64,000 nt of DNA from Pseudomonas citri (GTDB lineage Bacteria; Pseudomonadota; Gammaproteobacteria; Pseudomonadales; Pseudomonadaceae), in NCBI RefSeq assembly GCF_025336485.1, contig NZ_JAODAB010000004.1, forward strand, positions 294,873-358,872, given 5' to 3'. Of the stretch, positions 9,040-18,553 are shown piece by piece; position 1 is the stretch's first letter; each line of letters begins with the position of its first letter. The position numbers and the translations under genes are program-made. Under the pieces are notes generated by a model. The model was given only the letters and a program-made list of their open reading frames with translations. It searched no databases and was not told the origin of the DNA.

Positions 9040-9939
9040 TCAATGGGAGTCCGAATCCCAGATCCAGTTCCACAGGCCGGGCAAGCGCACCGGCTGGCCG
9101 GCGCTCTGGACGGTGCGCGCCATGGCCGCGCGTTCCAGCGCCTGGTGATCGTCGTAGAACGGCTTGGCATCGACAGTCACCCCGGTGACCTGGGCGGCAT
9201 CGAGCAAGATCTGCAAGTACTCGAGGGAGTGCCGGGCGGTATAGCGGTTGAGGTCATGGAAAGTGACCACCACCGGGATCACGCCATCGACCGCAGGCAA
9301 CTCGCCAGCCGCCATGCGCTCACGCACTTCCGAGAGCTGGCGTATCAGGTTGCTTCGCCGTCGTGGGCTGGCGGTGATGCCCCAGACTTTTCCGTCGTTG
9401 GCGCTCAGATCAGTCAACAACACATGCATGCCATGGCGCTGGTAGGCGGCGAAGGTGCGCTTGTCGTAACTCCAGAACGGCGGCCGGACCAGTGTGGGGG
9501 GTGTACCGCTGATGGCGGCGATGTCAGCGCTGCCGTCAACCAACGACTGCTCCAGATCCTCGGGGCTCAGGGAGCGATGGTTCGTGTGCCAGTGGGTCGC
9601 GGTATGGAAACCCAGCACATGGCCCTCGCGCTGCTCGCGATGCATGACCGAACGCCCGATATCACTGTCGCCGGCGCGTGGCGCGCGGGTCTGCACAAAG
9701 AACACCGCCTTGATACCAGGCTGTATGGAATTGTGTGCCAAGGAGTCCAGTATCTGCTGGCTCGGGTTCCAGAAGGATGATGCACTGGGCCCGTCGTCGA
9801 AGGTCAACAGGAAGCGGATCGGGGGCTGCTCGAGCAAATGTTGCCTGGTTTGTGGCGTCAGTTCGATGGGTGGACCAATGCAACCAGACAGACCGATGGC
9901 GAAGACTGCGATGACCAGCGCCCTGGCGATGTTTTTCAT
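9040..9939 (-). CDS. Polysaccharide deacetylase (NodB-type) lipoprotein
   Basis: The start at ATG 9939 gives MKNIARALVIAVFAIGLSGC, a lipoprotein signal with lipobox LSGC; the upstream extension in the same frame has no signal peptide. The 299-aa protein carries NodB motifs: TFDDGPS (metal-binding Asp pair), GFHTATHWH (metal-binding His motif), RPPFWSYD and a late TFHDL. Family members hydrolyse N- or O-acetyl groups from chitooligosaccharides, peptidoglycan or exopolysaccharide. A lipid anchor places it in the periplasm, facing an envelope polysaccharide. The substrate cannot be told from the sequence, and no exopolysaccharide operon is nearby. Confidence 0.85.
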   Translation of the reverse strand: MKNIARALVIAVFAIGLSGCIGPPIELTPQTRQHLLEQPPIRFLLTFDDGPSASSFWNPSQQILDSLAHNSIQPGIKAVFFVQTRAPRAGDSDIGRSVMHREQREGHVLGFHTATHWHTNHRSLSPEDLEQSLVDGSADIAAISGTPPTLVRPPFWSYDKRTFAAYQRHGMHVLLTDLSANDGKVWGITASPRRRSNLIRQLSEVRERMAAGELPAVDGVIPVVVTFHDLNRYTARHSLEYLQILLDAAQVTGVTVDAKPFYDDHQALERAAMARTVQSAGQPVRLPGLWNWIWDSDSH

Positions 9940-10178
9940 GTTTTGCCCTGATGTGAATGCCGTACTGCCTGGCCTTTTTCCCTGGCCGAGGGTGGAAAAG
10001 CTCATCTTGGAGAAGGTTACCCGGGTTTGGTTCCGGGCCGCGAACATTGCTCGCCGGACCGTTTTCGCCGCGGCTTCGTCCACAGGTCATGCGACCTTAT
10101 TGCTACCGCCTGGAAATTCAATGGAATTTTCTGTACGCCCCCGTATCCATCCGTATAGGACTTGATTAGGGAGGATTT

Positions 10179-10433
10179 ATGGGCGGGCCATCGCTTTACA
10201 TCATCGACTACACGCTCCATGGCGAGCCGAAGTCTTTCATCATTCGCGCCGAAGTGATGAACAACTCCGAAGCTTGGCATTGGGCCAGTTGCGACGCAGG
10301 TGTCGGGCGCATACCCAAGTTCGGCAGGGAGAAGGTCAAACGGGTTTCAAAACCCCTTGCGGAAAAGTACGGCATTACCGACGTGCGCTGGCGAGCCAGT
10401 GCGGCGCCGGCCTGGGTCAAGGAGTCTGGCTGA
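10179..10433 (+). CDS. Small conserved Pseudomonas protein, unknown function
   Basis: 84-aa frame starting at ATG 10179 behind TAGGGAGGATTT, a strong ribosome site. The sequence opens with a beta-rich stretch (SLYIIDYTLHGEPKSFIIRAEVMNN) and continues with EAWHWASCDAGV and a basic segment (FGREKVKRVSKPLAEKYGI). There is no signal peptide, membrane segment or cysteine motif. I recall similar small proteins across Pseudomonas without assigned function. The strong ribosome site and protein-like composition support it being real. Confidence 0.65.
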   Translation: MGGPSLYIIDYTLHGEPKSFIIRAEVMNNSEAWHWASCDAGVGRIPKFGREKVKRVSKPLAEKYGITDVRWRASAAPAWVKESG

Positions 10434-10583
10434 CATGTAAACCCCACCATTCGGAGAACCGGCTGTCCAGTCGGACACCGGATTCCCGACAGACCCGAAA
10501 TAACTCTACTACGCTTAACAACAGTACGACTCGCCTTCGGGTGGGCTTCGTGCTGCCCCATCAACGCTGAATGGAGGTGTGAC

Positions 10584-10814
10584 ATGTCAGAAAAAGAGTC
10601 CATCACCACCCTGCTCACTTTGTTGGAGTCCCGTCAGTCACGGCTGGCGGCGGCCTGCAAGGAAATCGCCGACTGGGTCGACCATCAGGGCGGGCACCCG
10701 ACCGCTGTGCGTATTCGGGACCGGCTCAATGATATCGATAAGGATGCCCCATCGATCCAGAGTGCATTGACGTCGCTCAAACCCGTTGAGCCACCGCTGC
10801 CTAAATTCCGTTAA
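10584..10814 (+). CDS. Small helical hypothetical protein
   Basis: 76-aa frame from ATG 10584 with GGAGGTGTGAC upstream, a near-consensus ribosome site. The composition is mostly alpha-helical and charged (TLLTLLESRQSRLAAACKEI, then IRDRLNDIDKDAPSI). No known domain recognised. It lies 150 bases after the preceding small gene and reads in the same direction; the two may share a stress-related promoter, which is a guess. Confidence 0.6.
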   Translation: MSEKESITTLLTLLESRQSRLAAACKEIADWVDHQGGHPTAVRIRDRLNDIDKDAPSIQSALTSLKPVEPPLPKFR

Positions 10815-10926
10815 CGCTTTTGCGTCAACTCGTTCTCCCCGAACGTTACCGGTTGGAAAACCGATGGATCAGGCACGACCGCTCAGGGACCACTCAAAGA
10901 ATCTGCCAGCGCTCGAGGTCAAGTTC

Positions 10927-11112
10927 CTAGGAGCGCTCGTTCAGATATTCAACCCACCGCTCATAGGCTTCATGCTGACGCTGGACCGCTTCCTCCCAGG
11001 CGAGCCCCGCCATTTGATGGGCACAGATGAGCGTCATCATTTCCGATGTTGCCGTGTCAAGCTCTACCAGCAACTCGTGGGATTTGATCTTGAAGTCTTC
11101 AACGGTAGTCAT
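10927..11112 (-). CDS. Small hypothetical protein
   Basis: 61-aa frame starting at ATG 11112 (MTTVEDFKIK), with GAGAGGAAAG directly upstream; the longer frame to 11151 lacks a ribosome site. It is acidic and helical (SHELLVELDTATSEMMTLIC, then EEAVQRQHEAYERWVEYLNERS). No known domain. It sits between two plus-strand genes, with its own leader. Confidence 0.6.
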   Translation of the reverse strand: MTTVEDFKIKSHELLVELDTATSEMMTLICAHQMAGLAWEEAVQRQHEAYERWVEYLNERS

Positions 11113-11360
11113 CTTTCCTCTCTTCCCCCATGCCCGGGGTCGACCATCCACCCAACATGGATGCGTTTTTTCGACTCTGATTCATTTTTGGCGATGATCG
11201 GTCGATAGCCGAGCGCCGGGCAGCCGATGAAATAAGTGAAATCATTCGCCCGCGCCCGTGGTCGTAATGACATGACCTCAGCAGAATTTTAGTAGATACA
11301 CCGCAAGCATATATTTCAGTTATATTTCACTTTTATGACAATCATTGACCGAACACACTT

Positions 11361-11723
11361 ATGAAAATCCGCGCGACCGTCATCTGCGAGCAAGACCGCC
11401 AGATCTTGCTGGTGCGCAAACCCAAGAGCCGTTGGGCGTTGCCGGGCGGCACCGTCGAGTGCGGCGAAACCCATGTCGACGCGGCCATCAGGGAATTGGC
11501 GGAAGAAACCGGACTCAGCGCGGAAAACCTGCTCTACCTGATGCGTGTCAATGAAGGCGATACCGAACACCACGTTTTCGAGGTGTCCGTCATCGACGGC
11601 AAAATGGCGAGCCCACGGAACGAAATCAGCGATTGCCTGTGGCATCCGCTGGACGCCATTGCACAATTGCAGATGAAGAAAGGCATGCGGGAAATTCTTG
11701 AGGCGTTTCGACGGCGGTTGTGA
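11361..11723 (+). CDS. Nudix hydrolase
   Basis: 120-aa single-domain Nudix protein starting at ATG 11361. The Nudix box GGTVECGETHVDAAIREL continues into AEETGL and fits Gx5Ex7REUxEExGU, with the metal-binding glutamates present. Such small enzymes cleave nucleoside diphosphates linked to a second moiety (Ap4A, NDP-sugars, oxidised NTPs); the substrate is not predictable here. It stands alone, with a terminator hairpin immediately after it shared with the convergent BCCT gene. The leader (11216-11360) is AT-rich and probably holds its promoter. Confidence 0.88.
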   Translation: MKIRATVICEQDRQILLVRKPKSRWALPGGTVECGETHVDAAIRELAEETGLSAENLLYLMRVNEGDTEHHVFEVSVIDGKMASPRNEISDCLWHPLDAIAQLQMKKGMREILEAFRRRL

Positions 11724-11738
11724 GCCTGCCTTGAGCAC

Positions 11739-11777
11739 AAAAAGGGTTGCGTGAGATACCTCATGCAACCCTTTTTT
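11739..11777. terminator. Bidirectional terminator between Nudix and BCCT genes
   Basis: Inverted repeat AAAGGGTTGC ... GCAACCCTTT with A-run and T-run on the two sides, lying between two convergent genes. It can serve both strands. Confidence 0.8.
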
Positions 11778-11789
11778 ATGGACCGGTCC

Positions 11790-13355
11790 TTAGTCCAAAG
11801 CCGAACGCTCTGGATCGCTGACGCCAAGACGTGCTTCAGGCACTTCGCTGCTCTGCAGGTCATTAAGCAGCGCGCGCCACAGTGACACGCACATTCCCAT
11901 CATCACCAGCAGGAACGGCGCGGCAACGATGATGGCTGCGGTCTGCAGCCCACCCAGACCGCCCATCACCAACAGCACTGAGGCCGCCGCACCGGCCAAC
12001 GAGCCCCATAGCACCACCAGCCAGCGCGGCGGCTCCAGGTTGCCATGGGCACAGAGCATGCTCATCACGATGGCGCCGGCATCGGCCCCCGAGATGAAGA
12101 ACACCCCGACCAGCACGATCGCCGCGAACGAAGTCAGCACTGCCGCTGGATACTGGGCCAGCAGCGCGAAGAGCGCCACTGCGGGCCCCTGTTCCTTCAC
12201 GATCGAGGCAATGCCACCCACGCCGACCAATTCCGAGTAGAGGGCCGCACCGCCCATGATCGAGAACCACACCATCGTCACCCCACTGGGAATGAAGATA
12301 ACGCCGACGACGAACTCGCGAATGGTACGACCACGGGAAATACGTGCGATGAAAGTGCCCACGAAGGGGGCCCAGGAAATCCACCAGGCCCAGTAGAAGA
12401 TGGTCCAGCCGGCAAGCCACTTCCCGTCGCTGAAAGCCGCGGTGCGAAACGACATCGGAATCAGCTCGCGAATGTATTCGCCTACCGACGCGACCAGTGT
12501 GTTCATGATGAAAACGCTGGGCCCCACCGCTGCCAGGAACAATAACAGCACCACGGCAACCACCATGTTGAAGTTGCTCAGGAACTGCACCCCCTTGCCG
12601 ACCCCGGATACGGCGGAGAGGATGAAGAGCACCGTCATCACAGCGATGATGGTCAACGCAATGCCATTCGATTCACCGGTGTGCCACAGGTAATTGAGGC
12701 CACTGTTGATCTGCTGCGCGCCCAGGCCGAGCGAGGTGGCCGTGCCGAACAGTGTCGCCAGGACCGCCAGCACGTCGATCGACTTGCCCAACGGCCCGCG
12801 CACACCCACCTCGCCGATCAGCGGCGTAAAAGCGCTGGATATCAGGTTCGGCAGCCCCTTGCGGAACGAAAAATAGGCAATGACCACGCCCACGATGGCA
12901 TAGATAGCCCAAGGGTGGAACGCCCAGTGGAAATAGGCGTACTCCATGGCCAGTTTGGCAGCCTCCCTGGAGTGCGGCTGCGCCAGCCCATGCGGTGGCG
13001 TCGCAAAGTGCGTGATTGGCTCGGCTACGCCCCAGAACATCAGCCCGATGCCCATGCCGACGCTGAACATCATGGCGATCCATGATGCCGTGCTGAACTC
13101 GGGCTGCTCCCCGTCCAGCCCCAGGGTGATTCGGCCGAAGCGACTGAACGCCAGGAACAAAGCGAAACCCAGGAAGAAAACAGTGGAAATGACGAAACTC
13201 CAGCCGAACTCGTCGATGATGGTGTCCAGTAACGTCTGCATCGCGGTCGCCATAGCCTTGGGCGCTAATGCCCCCCAGGCCACGAACGAAGCGGAAATCA
13301 TGGCAGCCACCCAGAAAACCACCTTGTCGATGGGTGACCCAGGAATTTTTTGCAT
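11790..13355 (-). CDS. BCCT-family betaine/choline/carnitine transporter
   Basis: The start chosen is ATG 13355 (MQKIPGSPIDKVVF), with GGAGGATGGAG just upstream; the frame to 13469 has no ribosome site. The 521-aa protein shows the BCCT hallmarks: GMGIGLMFWGVAEPITHF (the Gly-rich TM3 substrate/sodium motif) and the Trp-rich TM8 signature (FYWAWWISWAPFVGTFIARI), followed by SRGRTIREF and about 12 membrane segments. BCCT carriers take up quaternary amines such as choline, glycine betaine or carnitine, driven by Na+ or H+. There is no long osmosensory C-terminal tail. Neighbours do not identify the substrate, but a betaine-type binding protein lies about 18 kb away at 30835-31866. Confidence 0.9.
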   Translation of the reverse strand: MQKIPGSPIDKVVFWVAAMISASFVAWGALAPKAMATAMQTLLDTIIDEFGWSFVISTVFFLGFALFLAFSRFGRITLGLDGEQPEFSTASWIAMMFSVGMGIGLMFWGVAEPITHFATPPHGLAQPHSREAAKLAMEYAYFHWAFHPWAIYAIVGVVIAYFSFRKGLPNLISSAFTPLIGEVGVRGPLGKSIDVLAVLATLFGTATSLGLGAQQINSGLNYLWHTGESNGIALTIIAVMTVLFILSAVSGVGKGVQFLSNFNMVVAVVLLLFLAAVGPSVFIMNTLVASVGEYIRELIPMSFRTAAFSDGKWLAGWTIFYWAWWISWAPFVGTFIARISRGRTIREFVVGVIFIPSGVTMVWFSIMGGAALYSELVGVGGIASIVKEQGPAVALFALLAQYPAAVLTSFAAIVLVGVFFISGADAGAIVMSMLCAHGNLEPPRWLVVLWGSLAGAAASVLLVMGGLGGLQTAAIIVAAPFLLVMMGMCVSLWRALLNDLQSSEVPEARLGVSDPERSALD

Positions 13356-13737
13356 ACTCCATCCTCCAGCAAAGTGTGAAACCCGCTGTCGCGAGCCATA
13401 GCTACTGCCCCGCGATGGTCGCTTGCCAATCGAACGATGGTTTACGCACGGACGATCCCTGCTATTCAAATAACGACAGCGTTATCAGCAATGCCCAGCG
13501 TGTGGAGGCAAGGAAGTCGTATCTGGATTCAGGAAGGTCGGTATTAACGGAGATCGAGGCGATAGAGCGTGGCGCAGGATGGACAAACCAATGATGGGCG
13601 CCGATTCCCTGGAAGTACGTTCGCACTCGGAAAGAAAGTCATTTCGACACGGTGAATTACCCACCGCTTTCCCAATTACCGATCAGAAGCAAACAAGGAT
13701 TTGCATTAGCTTTCGCTCGCAAACCCTTGATTTCAGA
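13356..13737. other. Leader of the BCCT gene, no gene seen
   Basis: About 380 bases between the BCCT start and the tRNA-Leu 3' end. It contains the BCCT ribosome site and an AT-rich stretch near 13460-13500 that could be its promoter. No coding frame of convincing character was found. Confidence 0.4.
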
Positions 13738-13824
13738 TGGTGCCCGAAGCCGGAATCGAACCGGCACGCCCTTACGAGCGGGGGATTTTAAGTCCCATGC
13801 GTCTACCAGTTTCGCCATTCGGGC
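13738..13824 (-). tRNA. tRNA-Leu (anticodon UAA)
   Basis: 87-nt class II tRNA on the minus strand. The 5' end reads GCCCGAATGGCGAAAC, the anticodon loop ACTTAAAATCC carries TAA, there is a long variable arm, the T arm is GGTTCGATTCC, and the 3' end GCTTCGGGCACCA has an encoded CCA. The acceptor stem pairs GCCCGAA with TTCGGGC. Confidence 0.95.
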
Positions 13825-13975
13825 GGTAGCGCGGTGCAGCCGTCTGACATCGGCGAATCGAAACGCCCATGCCCTGGCTGGTGCAGCAAGAGGGAGGAAT
13901 ATATACATCCCTCCCCGGTGAAGCAAGGTTATCCATGCCCATTTACAGACAAGGCTTTTCCTCACCTCGAAAATG

Positions 13976-14011
13976 AAAAAGCTCTGTAGATCATCGATCT
14001 ACAGAGCTTTT
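13976..14011. terminator. Strong hairpin between tRNA-Cys and tRNA-Leu
   Basis: A 12-bp perfect inverted repeat (GCTCTGTAGATC, loop ATC, GATCTACAGAGC) flanked by AAAAA and TTTT. On the minus strand it follows tRNA-Cys by only seven bases and would terminate or process that transcript before tRNA-Leu; on the plus strand it has no obvious client. Confidence 0.75.
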
Positions 14012-14017
14012 CAAAAG

Positions 14018-14091
14018 TGGAGGCCGAAGTCGGAATCGAACCGGCGTAGGTGGATTTGCAATCCACTGCATAACCATTTTGCTATTCGGCC
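14018..14091 (-). tRNA. tRNA-Cys (anticodon GCA)
   Basis: 74-nt tRNA on the minus strand: 5' GGCCGAATAGCAAAATGG, anticodon loop GATTGCAAATC with GCA, T arm GGTTCGATTCC and 3' TTCGGCCTCCA with encoded CCA. It lies upstream of tRNA-Leu(UAA) in the same direction. Many gammaproteobacteria have Gly-Cys-Leu in one cluster; no tRNA-Gly is seen here. Confidence 0.95.
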
Positions 14092-14430
14092 TCAGAACGC
14101 CCGATGGTATGAAACACCATCCAACGCTTACAAACCTGACTCAGGATCGAATCGCCTTAAAGCGACTCTAACCTATTGAAAACATTGAGTTTTTTTACAT
14201 CCCAATGCATTCGATGGGCGCAATTATGTACTCATTTACCGAGGCTGACAACCCCTTGATTTCAAAAAAAAATCAGCCGACGGCCAGTGTCGCTTCTTTT
14301 CTTTTACGCCGTGGGCCCGATTGACCTGACAGGGCTGAGCACACACCGGCTGTCGCAGCCCGCCACCATAGTGGGTAACATACCGGCCTTCCCCGCAGAC
14401 CTGCTGCGACCTGCCGAATAAGCCCATTCC
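14092..14430. other. Intergenic region between tRNA-Cys and the TauE-type gene
   Basis: About 340 bases, AT-rich around 14165-14280. It must contain the tRNA-Cys promoter (minus) and that of the TSUP gene (plus). I see no coding frame or structured element in it. Confidence 0.4.
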
Positions 14431-15210
14431 ATGCCTTTCGAACTCAGCGTTGACCTCACTACCCTCGCTATCCTTGCCGTTGTCGCGTTCATTGCCGGTT
14501 TCATCGATGCCATCGCCGGTGGCGGTGGCCTGTTGACCACCCCGGCGCTGCTGACCGCCGGCCTGCCGCCGCACCTGGTGCTGGGCACCAACAAACTCAG
14601 TTCGACGTTCGGCTCGGCCACCGCCAGCTTCACCTTCTACAAGCGCAAGCTGTTCCATCCACGGCAGTGGACCCACGCCCTCGTCGGCACGCTGGTCGGT
14701 GCCTTGACCGGCGCCATCGTCGCCCATTACCTGCCCGCCGAATGGCTGAACAAGATGCTCCCGGTGATCGTCTTTGCCTGTGGCCTGTACCTGTTGTTCG
14801 GCGGCACGCCCAAGGCGCCGCTGGACAGCGACGCGCCGATCAAGGAAACCTGGCAGTCGCCCCAAGGCTTCAGCCTGGGTTTCTATGACGGTGTGGCCGG
14901 TCCGGGCACGGGTGCATTCTGGACCGTCAGCAGCCTGCTGCTCTACCCCATCGACTTGGTCAAGGCCAGTGGCGTGGCCCGCAGCATGAACTTCGTCAGC
15001 AACATCGCGGCGCTGGCGGTGTTCATTTTCTCGGGGCAAGTGGATTGGATCATCGGCCTGAGCATGGGATTGTCGGTGATGATCGGCGCGTTCTTCGGCG
15101 CTCGCACCGCCATCAGCGGCGGTGCGAAGTTCATCCGGCCGGTGTTCATCACCGTGGTGCTCGGGCTGACCGTGCGGCTAGCCTGGCAGCGCTGGTTCAG
15201 CATGGCCTAG
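14431..15210 (+). CDS. TauE/SafE (TSUP) family permease
   Basis: 259-aa polytopic protein with about eight membrane segments. It opens with [30 protein letters not shown], where [15 protein letters not shown] is the conserved TSUP glycine motif, followed by [12 protein letters not shown] second half-repeat has [19 protein letters not shown] proteins export or import sulfonates, sulfite, sulfoacetate or related anions. No sulfur-metabolism gene is next to it, so the substrate is open. Its last 33 bases overlap the 3' end of the convergent nudC. Confidence 0.9.
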   Translation: MPFELSVDLTTLAILAVVAFIAGFIDAIAGGGGLLTTPALLTAGLPPHLVLGTNKLSSTFGSATASFTFYKRKLFHPRQWTHALVGTLVGALTGAIVAHYLPAEWLNKMLPVIVFACGLYLLFGGTPKAPLDSDAPIKETWQSPQGFSLGFYDGVAGPGTGAFWTVSSLLLYPIDLVKASGVARSMNFVSNIAALAVFIFSGQVDWIIGLSMGLSVMIGAFFGARTAISGGAKFIRPVFITVVLGLTVRLAWQRWFSMA

Positions 15211-16011
15211 ACGCCGCGCCACATAAAGGTCGATCAGGTAGCGGGCGATGGAGCGCCAGGCTGGCAGCGGTGGTAGGTCATGGATGTTGAACCACTGGGC
15301 ATCCTCGATTTCGTCCTCCTGGGGCACGATCTCGCCACTGGCGTATTCGGCGTGGAAGCCCAGCATCATCGAGTGAGGAAACGGCCAGCATTGGCTGCCA
15401 ACGTACTGGATGTTCTTCACCTCGATGCTGACCTCCTCGCGCACCTCGCGGATCAGACAATCCTCAGCCGACTCGCCAGGCTCGGCGAAGCCAGCCAGGG
15501 TGCTGTAGACGCCGGTGACGAAACGCGGCGAACGGGCCAGCAGCACCTCGTCGCCGCGAGTGATCAGCACGATCATGCTCGGTGAAATCCGCGGATAATG
15601 CCGCAGGTCGCACACATCGCAATACATCGCCCGCTCTCGCGGGATCTGGCCCATGCGCTTGCCGCAACTGCCGCAAAACCGATGTTCCCGGGCCCAGGTA
15701 CCGATCTGCGCCGCATAGCCCAGCACCTTGAACAGCGTGTAATCGTCTTCGAGCATGAAAGCCCGCAACCCCTTCCAGTTGCAGCCGGGGATCTCCAGTG
15801 GACTGTGCAGTTCCAGCAGATAGACGGGTTCACCATCGAGGTGACCAATCCCATGCTCAGCGAGGATCGACAGGTCTTGGCGCTTGAGCCAGTCACGGGG
15901 AAACAGCGCGCCGTTGTCGTCAAACAGAAAACCTTCGGGACTGCGGGCCACGGCCCAGCCGCCGGGAAGGTCGGTGTCGAGTACTGTGGTGGTCGTCCAG
16001 CGTGAAATCAT
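15178..16011 (-). CDS. nudC: NAD(H) pyrophosphatase / RNA de-capping Nudix enzyme
   Basis: 277 aa, the usual NudC size. It has an N-terminal beta domain, a four-cysteine zinc ribbon ([10 protein letters not shown] and [12 protein letters not shown]) and a Nudix box ([20 protein letters not shown], then VSIEV), followed by the [18 protein letters not shown] motif that is diagnostic for NudC. It hydrolyses NADH to NMNH and AMP and removes NAD caps from RNA. It starts six bases after the stop of the crotonase gene, so the two form an operon. Its 3' end overlaps the convergent TSUP gene. Confidence 0.95.
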   Translation of the reverse strand: MISRWTTTTVLDTDLPGGWAVARSPEGFLFDDNGALFPRDWLKRQDLSILAEHGIGHLDGEPVYLLELHSPLEIPGCNWKGLRAFMLEDDYTLFKVLGYAAQIGTWAREHRFCGSCGKRMGQIPRERAMYCDVCDLRHYPRISPSMIVLITRGDEVLLARSPRFVTGVYSTLAGFAEPGESAEDCLIREVREEVSIEVKNIQYVGSQCWPFPHSMMLGFHAEYASGEIVPQEDEIEDAQWFNIHDLPPLPAWRSIARYLIDLYVARRLGHAEPALPG

Positions 16012-16017
16012 GATCGA

Positions 16018-16830
16018 TCAATCCAGAAATTCAGGTTTCTGTTTGCTCATATGGGCGGCCATGGCCACCCGCAGGTCGTTCGATTGCAACATGGCGGCAT
16101 TCCACGTGGCGACGTATTCCAGGCCGTCGTCGATGCGGTGGTCACGCATGTAGCGGATCATTTCCTTGGTGCCGGTCACGGCGATCGGCGACTTGGCGGC
16201 GATGTCCCGGGCAATGCCCATTACACCGTCGAGCAAGCTGGCGGCGTCACGGTAGACGCGATTGACCAGGCCGATCTCGCGCGCTTCGTCAGCACCGAAG
16301 GTGCGCCCCGTATAAGCGAGTTCACGCAGCATGCCGTCCCCGACGATCCGGGGCAAGCGTTGCAAGGTGCCAACATCGGCGGCCATGCCGATGTCGATTT
16401 CCTTGATGGAAAACTGCGCGTCCTCGGCGGCATAACGCATGTCGCAGGCGGCGATCAGGTCGATAGCCCCGCCCAGGCAATAGCCCTGGATGGCGGCGAG
16501 CACCGGTTTGCGGCAGTTGTCCACGGCGTTGAACGAGGCTTGCAGTTGTAAGATCTTGCGCCGCAGCAGCCGCGCATTGCGACCCACATCCTTGCCCAGC
16601 TCGTTGGCGACACCCGCCAGCATCATCAGGTCTATCCCGGAGGAAAAATGCTTGCCGGCACCACTGAGCACCACCACTCGCACTGGGTCGGTGTCGTCGA
16701 TCCATTGGAAGATCTCGACGATCTCGCTCCAGAACGCGGCGTTCATCGCGTTGATCTTGTCCGGGCGGTTGATCTGCACATGGGCGATGTTGTCTGCAAG
16801 TTCGACGTTGAACGCTTGGTATTGCGACAT
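16018..16830 (-). CDS. Crotonase, delta(3,5)-delta(2,4)-dienoyl-CoA isomerase type
   Basis: 270-aa enoyl-CoA hydratase/isomerase fold protein. Oxyanion-hole residues lie in AGKHFSSGIDL and GYCLGGAIDLIAACD. The segment SIKEIDIGMAADVGTLQRLP matches the ECH1 signature, with a Glu and an Asp where dienoyl-CoA isomerases carry their catalytic acids; ordinary enoyl-CoA hydratases carry Glu/Glu. It would shift double bonds during beta-oxidation of odd-position unsaturated fatty acids. It is the promoter-proximal gene of a two-gene operon with nudC. The isomerase call rests on that motif as I recall it from ECH1; a general crotonase call is safe. Confidence 0.85.
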   Translation of the reverse strand: MSQYQAFNVELADNIAHVQINRPDKINAMNAAFWSEIVEIFQWIDDTDPVRVVVLSGAGKHFSSGIDLMMLAGVANELGKDVGRNARLLRRKILQLQASFNAVDNCRKPVLAAIQGYCLGGAIDLIAACDMRYAAEDAQFSIKEIDIGMAADVGTLQRLPRIVGDGMLRELAYTGRTFGADEAREIGLVNRVYRDAASLLDGVMGIARDIAAKSPIAVTGTKEMIRYMRDHRIDDGLEYVATWNAAMLQSNDLRVAMAAHMSKQKPEFLD

Positions 16831-16966
16831 GGCAGTGATCCTTTACCGGCTGAAAAGAGGCCTGAACTATAGCAAGCCATTGCGACAGGACGTAGGCAGT
16901 GCATCGGCCAAAAGCAGGACCTGAAGCCCGGTTCTGAACCTGGGAGTGAAACTTGCAGGAACAGCG

Positions 16967-17061
16967 CCTGTGGGAGCAAAGCTTGCTCGCGATGAGGCCA
17001 GTGCCTCAACATCCTTGGTGGCTGGGCAACCGCTGTCGCGAGCAAGCTTTGCTCCCACAGG
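16967..17061. repeat. REP pair (GTGGGAGCAAGC type) in inverted orientation
   Basis: TGTGGGAGCAAAGCTTGCTCGCGATGA near 16970 is mirrored by CGCGAGCAAGCTTTGCTCCCACAG ending at 17061. The two facing copies can fold into a long hairpin. This is the common extragenic palindrome of fluorescent pseudomonads; it sits downstream of opmB. Confidence 0.85.
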
Positions 17062-17077
17062 TTTGCTTGCGTCGGGC

Positions 17078-18553
17078 TTATTCGCTTGCTTGCAACTGCC
17101 CATCCCACCCACCACCCAGCGCAGCGATCAATTGTACGCTGGCGATCAGTCGGCTCTGCTGCAGGCTCAACACGCTGCGTTCGTTGCTCAGCGCCGTTGC
17201 CTGGACGGTGACCACGTCGAGGTAGGCGATCAATCCGGCCTTGTACTGGTTCTGGGTCAGGCGCAGGGACTCGCGCGCGGCATCCAGTGCTTCCTGGCGC
17301 ACGCGGGCTTCGTCTTCCAGCACCTTGAGCTGGATCATATAGTTTTCCACCTCGCGAAAGCCGTCGAGCACGGTCTGGCGATAGGTGGCGACGGTCTGGT
17401 CGTAGGCCGCGACGGTACGGTCGACTTCCGCCGAGCGCTGGCCACCGTCGAACAGGGTCATCGCCAGTTGCGGCCCCACCGACCAAAAGCGGTTCGGCAC
17501 GCTCACCCAGTTGTCGTAGGTACTGCTGCTGTAGCCACCACTCAGGCTCAGGGTCAGGTCGGGATAGTAAGCGGCCTTGGCCACGCCGATGTTGGCGTTG
17601 GCGGCCATCACCGAGCGTTCTGCCGAGGCAATGTCGGGGCGACGCTCCAACAGTTGCGACGGCAGCGCCAGGGGGATTTGCGGCAACGCCGGAATGTCGC
17701 GGGTTTCGGCCAGGCTGAACTCGGCCGGCGCCAGGCCCATCAGCACGGCGATGGCATTCTCGAACTGCGCCCGCTGCCAGATCAGGTCGACCAGGTCGCC
17801 TTGGGTGGTCTTGAGCTGGTTCTGCGCCTGGGCCACCGCATCCTTGCCGGACACACCGGCGCGGTACTGGTTTTCGGTCATTTTCAGCGAGCGTTGATAG
17901 TTGTCGACGGTGGTCTGCAACAGGCGCTTCTGTTCATCGATCACCCGCAACTGCAAGTAATTCTGTACCAGCTCCGATTGCTGGCTCAGGCGCATGGCGG
18001 CCAAGTCGGCATAACTGGCCTGGGCGCTTGCCTCGTTGGCCTCCAGGGTCCGGCGCAGCTTGCCCCAGACATCCGCCTCCCAGCTGACCCCGGCCTGGGT
18101 ACTGTAGGTGTTGCGGATACCGCTGGAAGAACTGCTCAGGCTCGAACTGCTGCTGCCGGTGCCTTGGCTGGAACGGGTCTTGCCGACTGTCAGGTCCACG
18201 GTCGGAAAGAACGCGCCCCGGGCACTGCGGGCCAACGCCTGGGCCTGCCGGTATTGGGCTTCGGCCTGGGCGACGGTCTGGTTGGAGGTGTTGAGTTTTT
18301 CCACCAGGCCATTGAGCTGTGCGTCGCCGTACAGCTCCCACCAGGCGCCACGACTCAGCGCGTCGCTGGGGTTGGCCCGGCGCCAGCCCTCGGACTCTTT
18401 GTACTGCGCCACTGTCGCTGCTGTCGGACGCTGATAATCCGGGCCGATGGCGCAGGCGCTAAGCATCGCCACGCACAGCGCCAGGCTCAGTGTCCGGGAA
18501 CCGCGGGCGGCCGCCAGCGGCGCGACAAGATTGAAAAGCGAACGGTCGATCAT
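17078..18553 (-). CDS. opmB: RND efflux outer-membrane lipoprotein (OpmB)
   Basis: Start at ATG 18553 (MIDRSLFNLV), overlapping the muxC stop as ATGA; 491 aa. The signal ends at LSAC (lipobox), giving a lipid-anchored TolC-like channel of the NodT family. Two outer-membrane-efflux repeats are visible, with the usual long helices (for example QTVAQAEAQYRQAQALARSA and RQEALDAARESLRLTQNQY). It completes the tripartite pump whose other three parts are encoded directly upstream. In P. aeruginosa, MuxABC-OpmB exports novobiocin, aztreonam, macrolides and similar drugs; that profile is known for the homologue, not shown here. Confidence 0.93.
   Translation of the reverse strand: MIDRSLFNLVAPLAAARGSRTLSLALCVAMLSACAIGPDYQRPTAATVAQYKESEGWRRANPSDALSRGAWWELYGDAQLNGLVEKLNTSNQTVAQAEAQYRQAQALARSARGAFFPTVDLTVGKTRSSQGTGSSSSSLSSSSSGIRNTYSTQAGVSWEADVWGKLRRTLEANEASAQASYADLAAMRLSQQSELVQNYLQLRVIDEQKRLLQTTVDNYQRSLKMTENQYRAGVSGKDAVAQAQNQLKTTQGDLVDLIWQRAQFENAIAVLMGLAPAEFSLAETRDIPALPQIPLALPSQLLERRPDIASAERSVMAANANIGVAKAAYYPDLTLSLSGGYSSSTYDNWVSVPNRFWSVGPQLAMTLFDGGQRSAEVDRTVAAYDQTVATYRQTVLDGFREVENYMIQLKVLEDEARVRQEALDAARESLRLTQNQYKAGLIAYLDVVTVQATALSNERSVLSLQQSRLIASVQLIAALGGGWDGQLQASE

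Noticed and set aside
14236..15039. A 267-codon minus-strand frame opposite the TSUP permease
   Set aside because: Low-complexity Gln/Gly/Arg/His content, no ribosome site, and the plus strand encodes a recognisable TauE/SafE protein.
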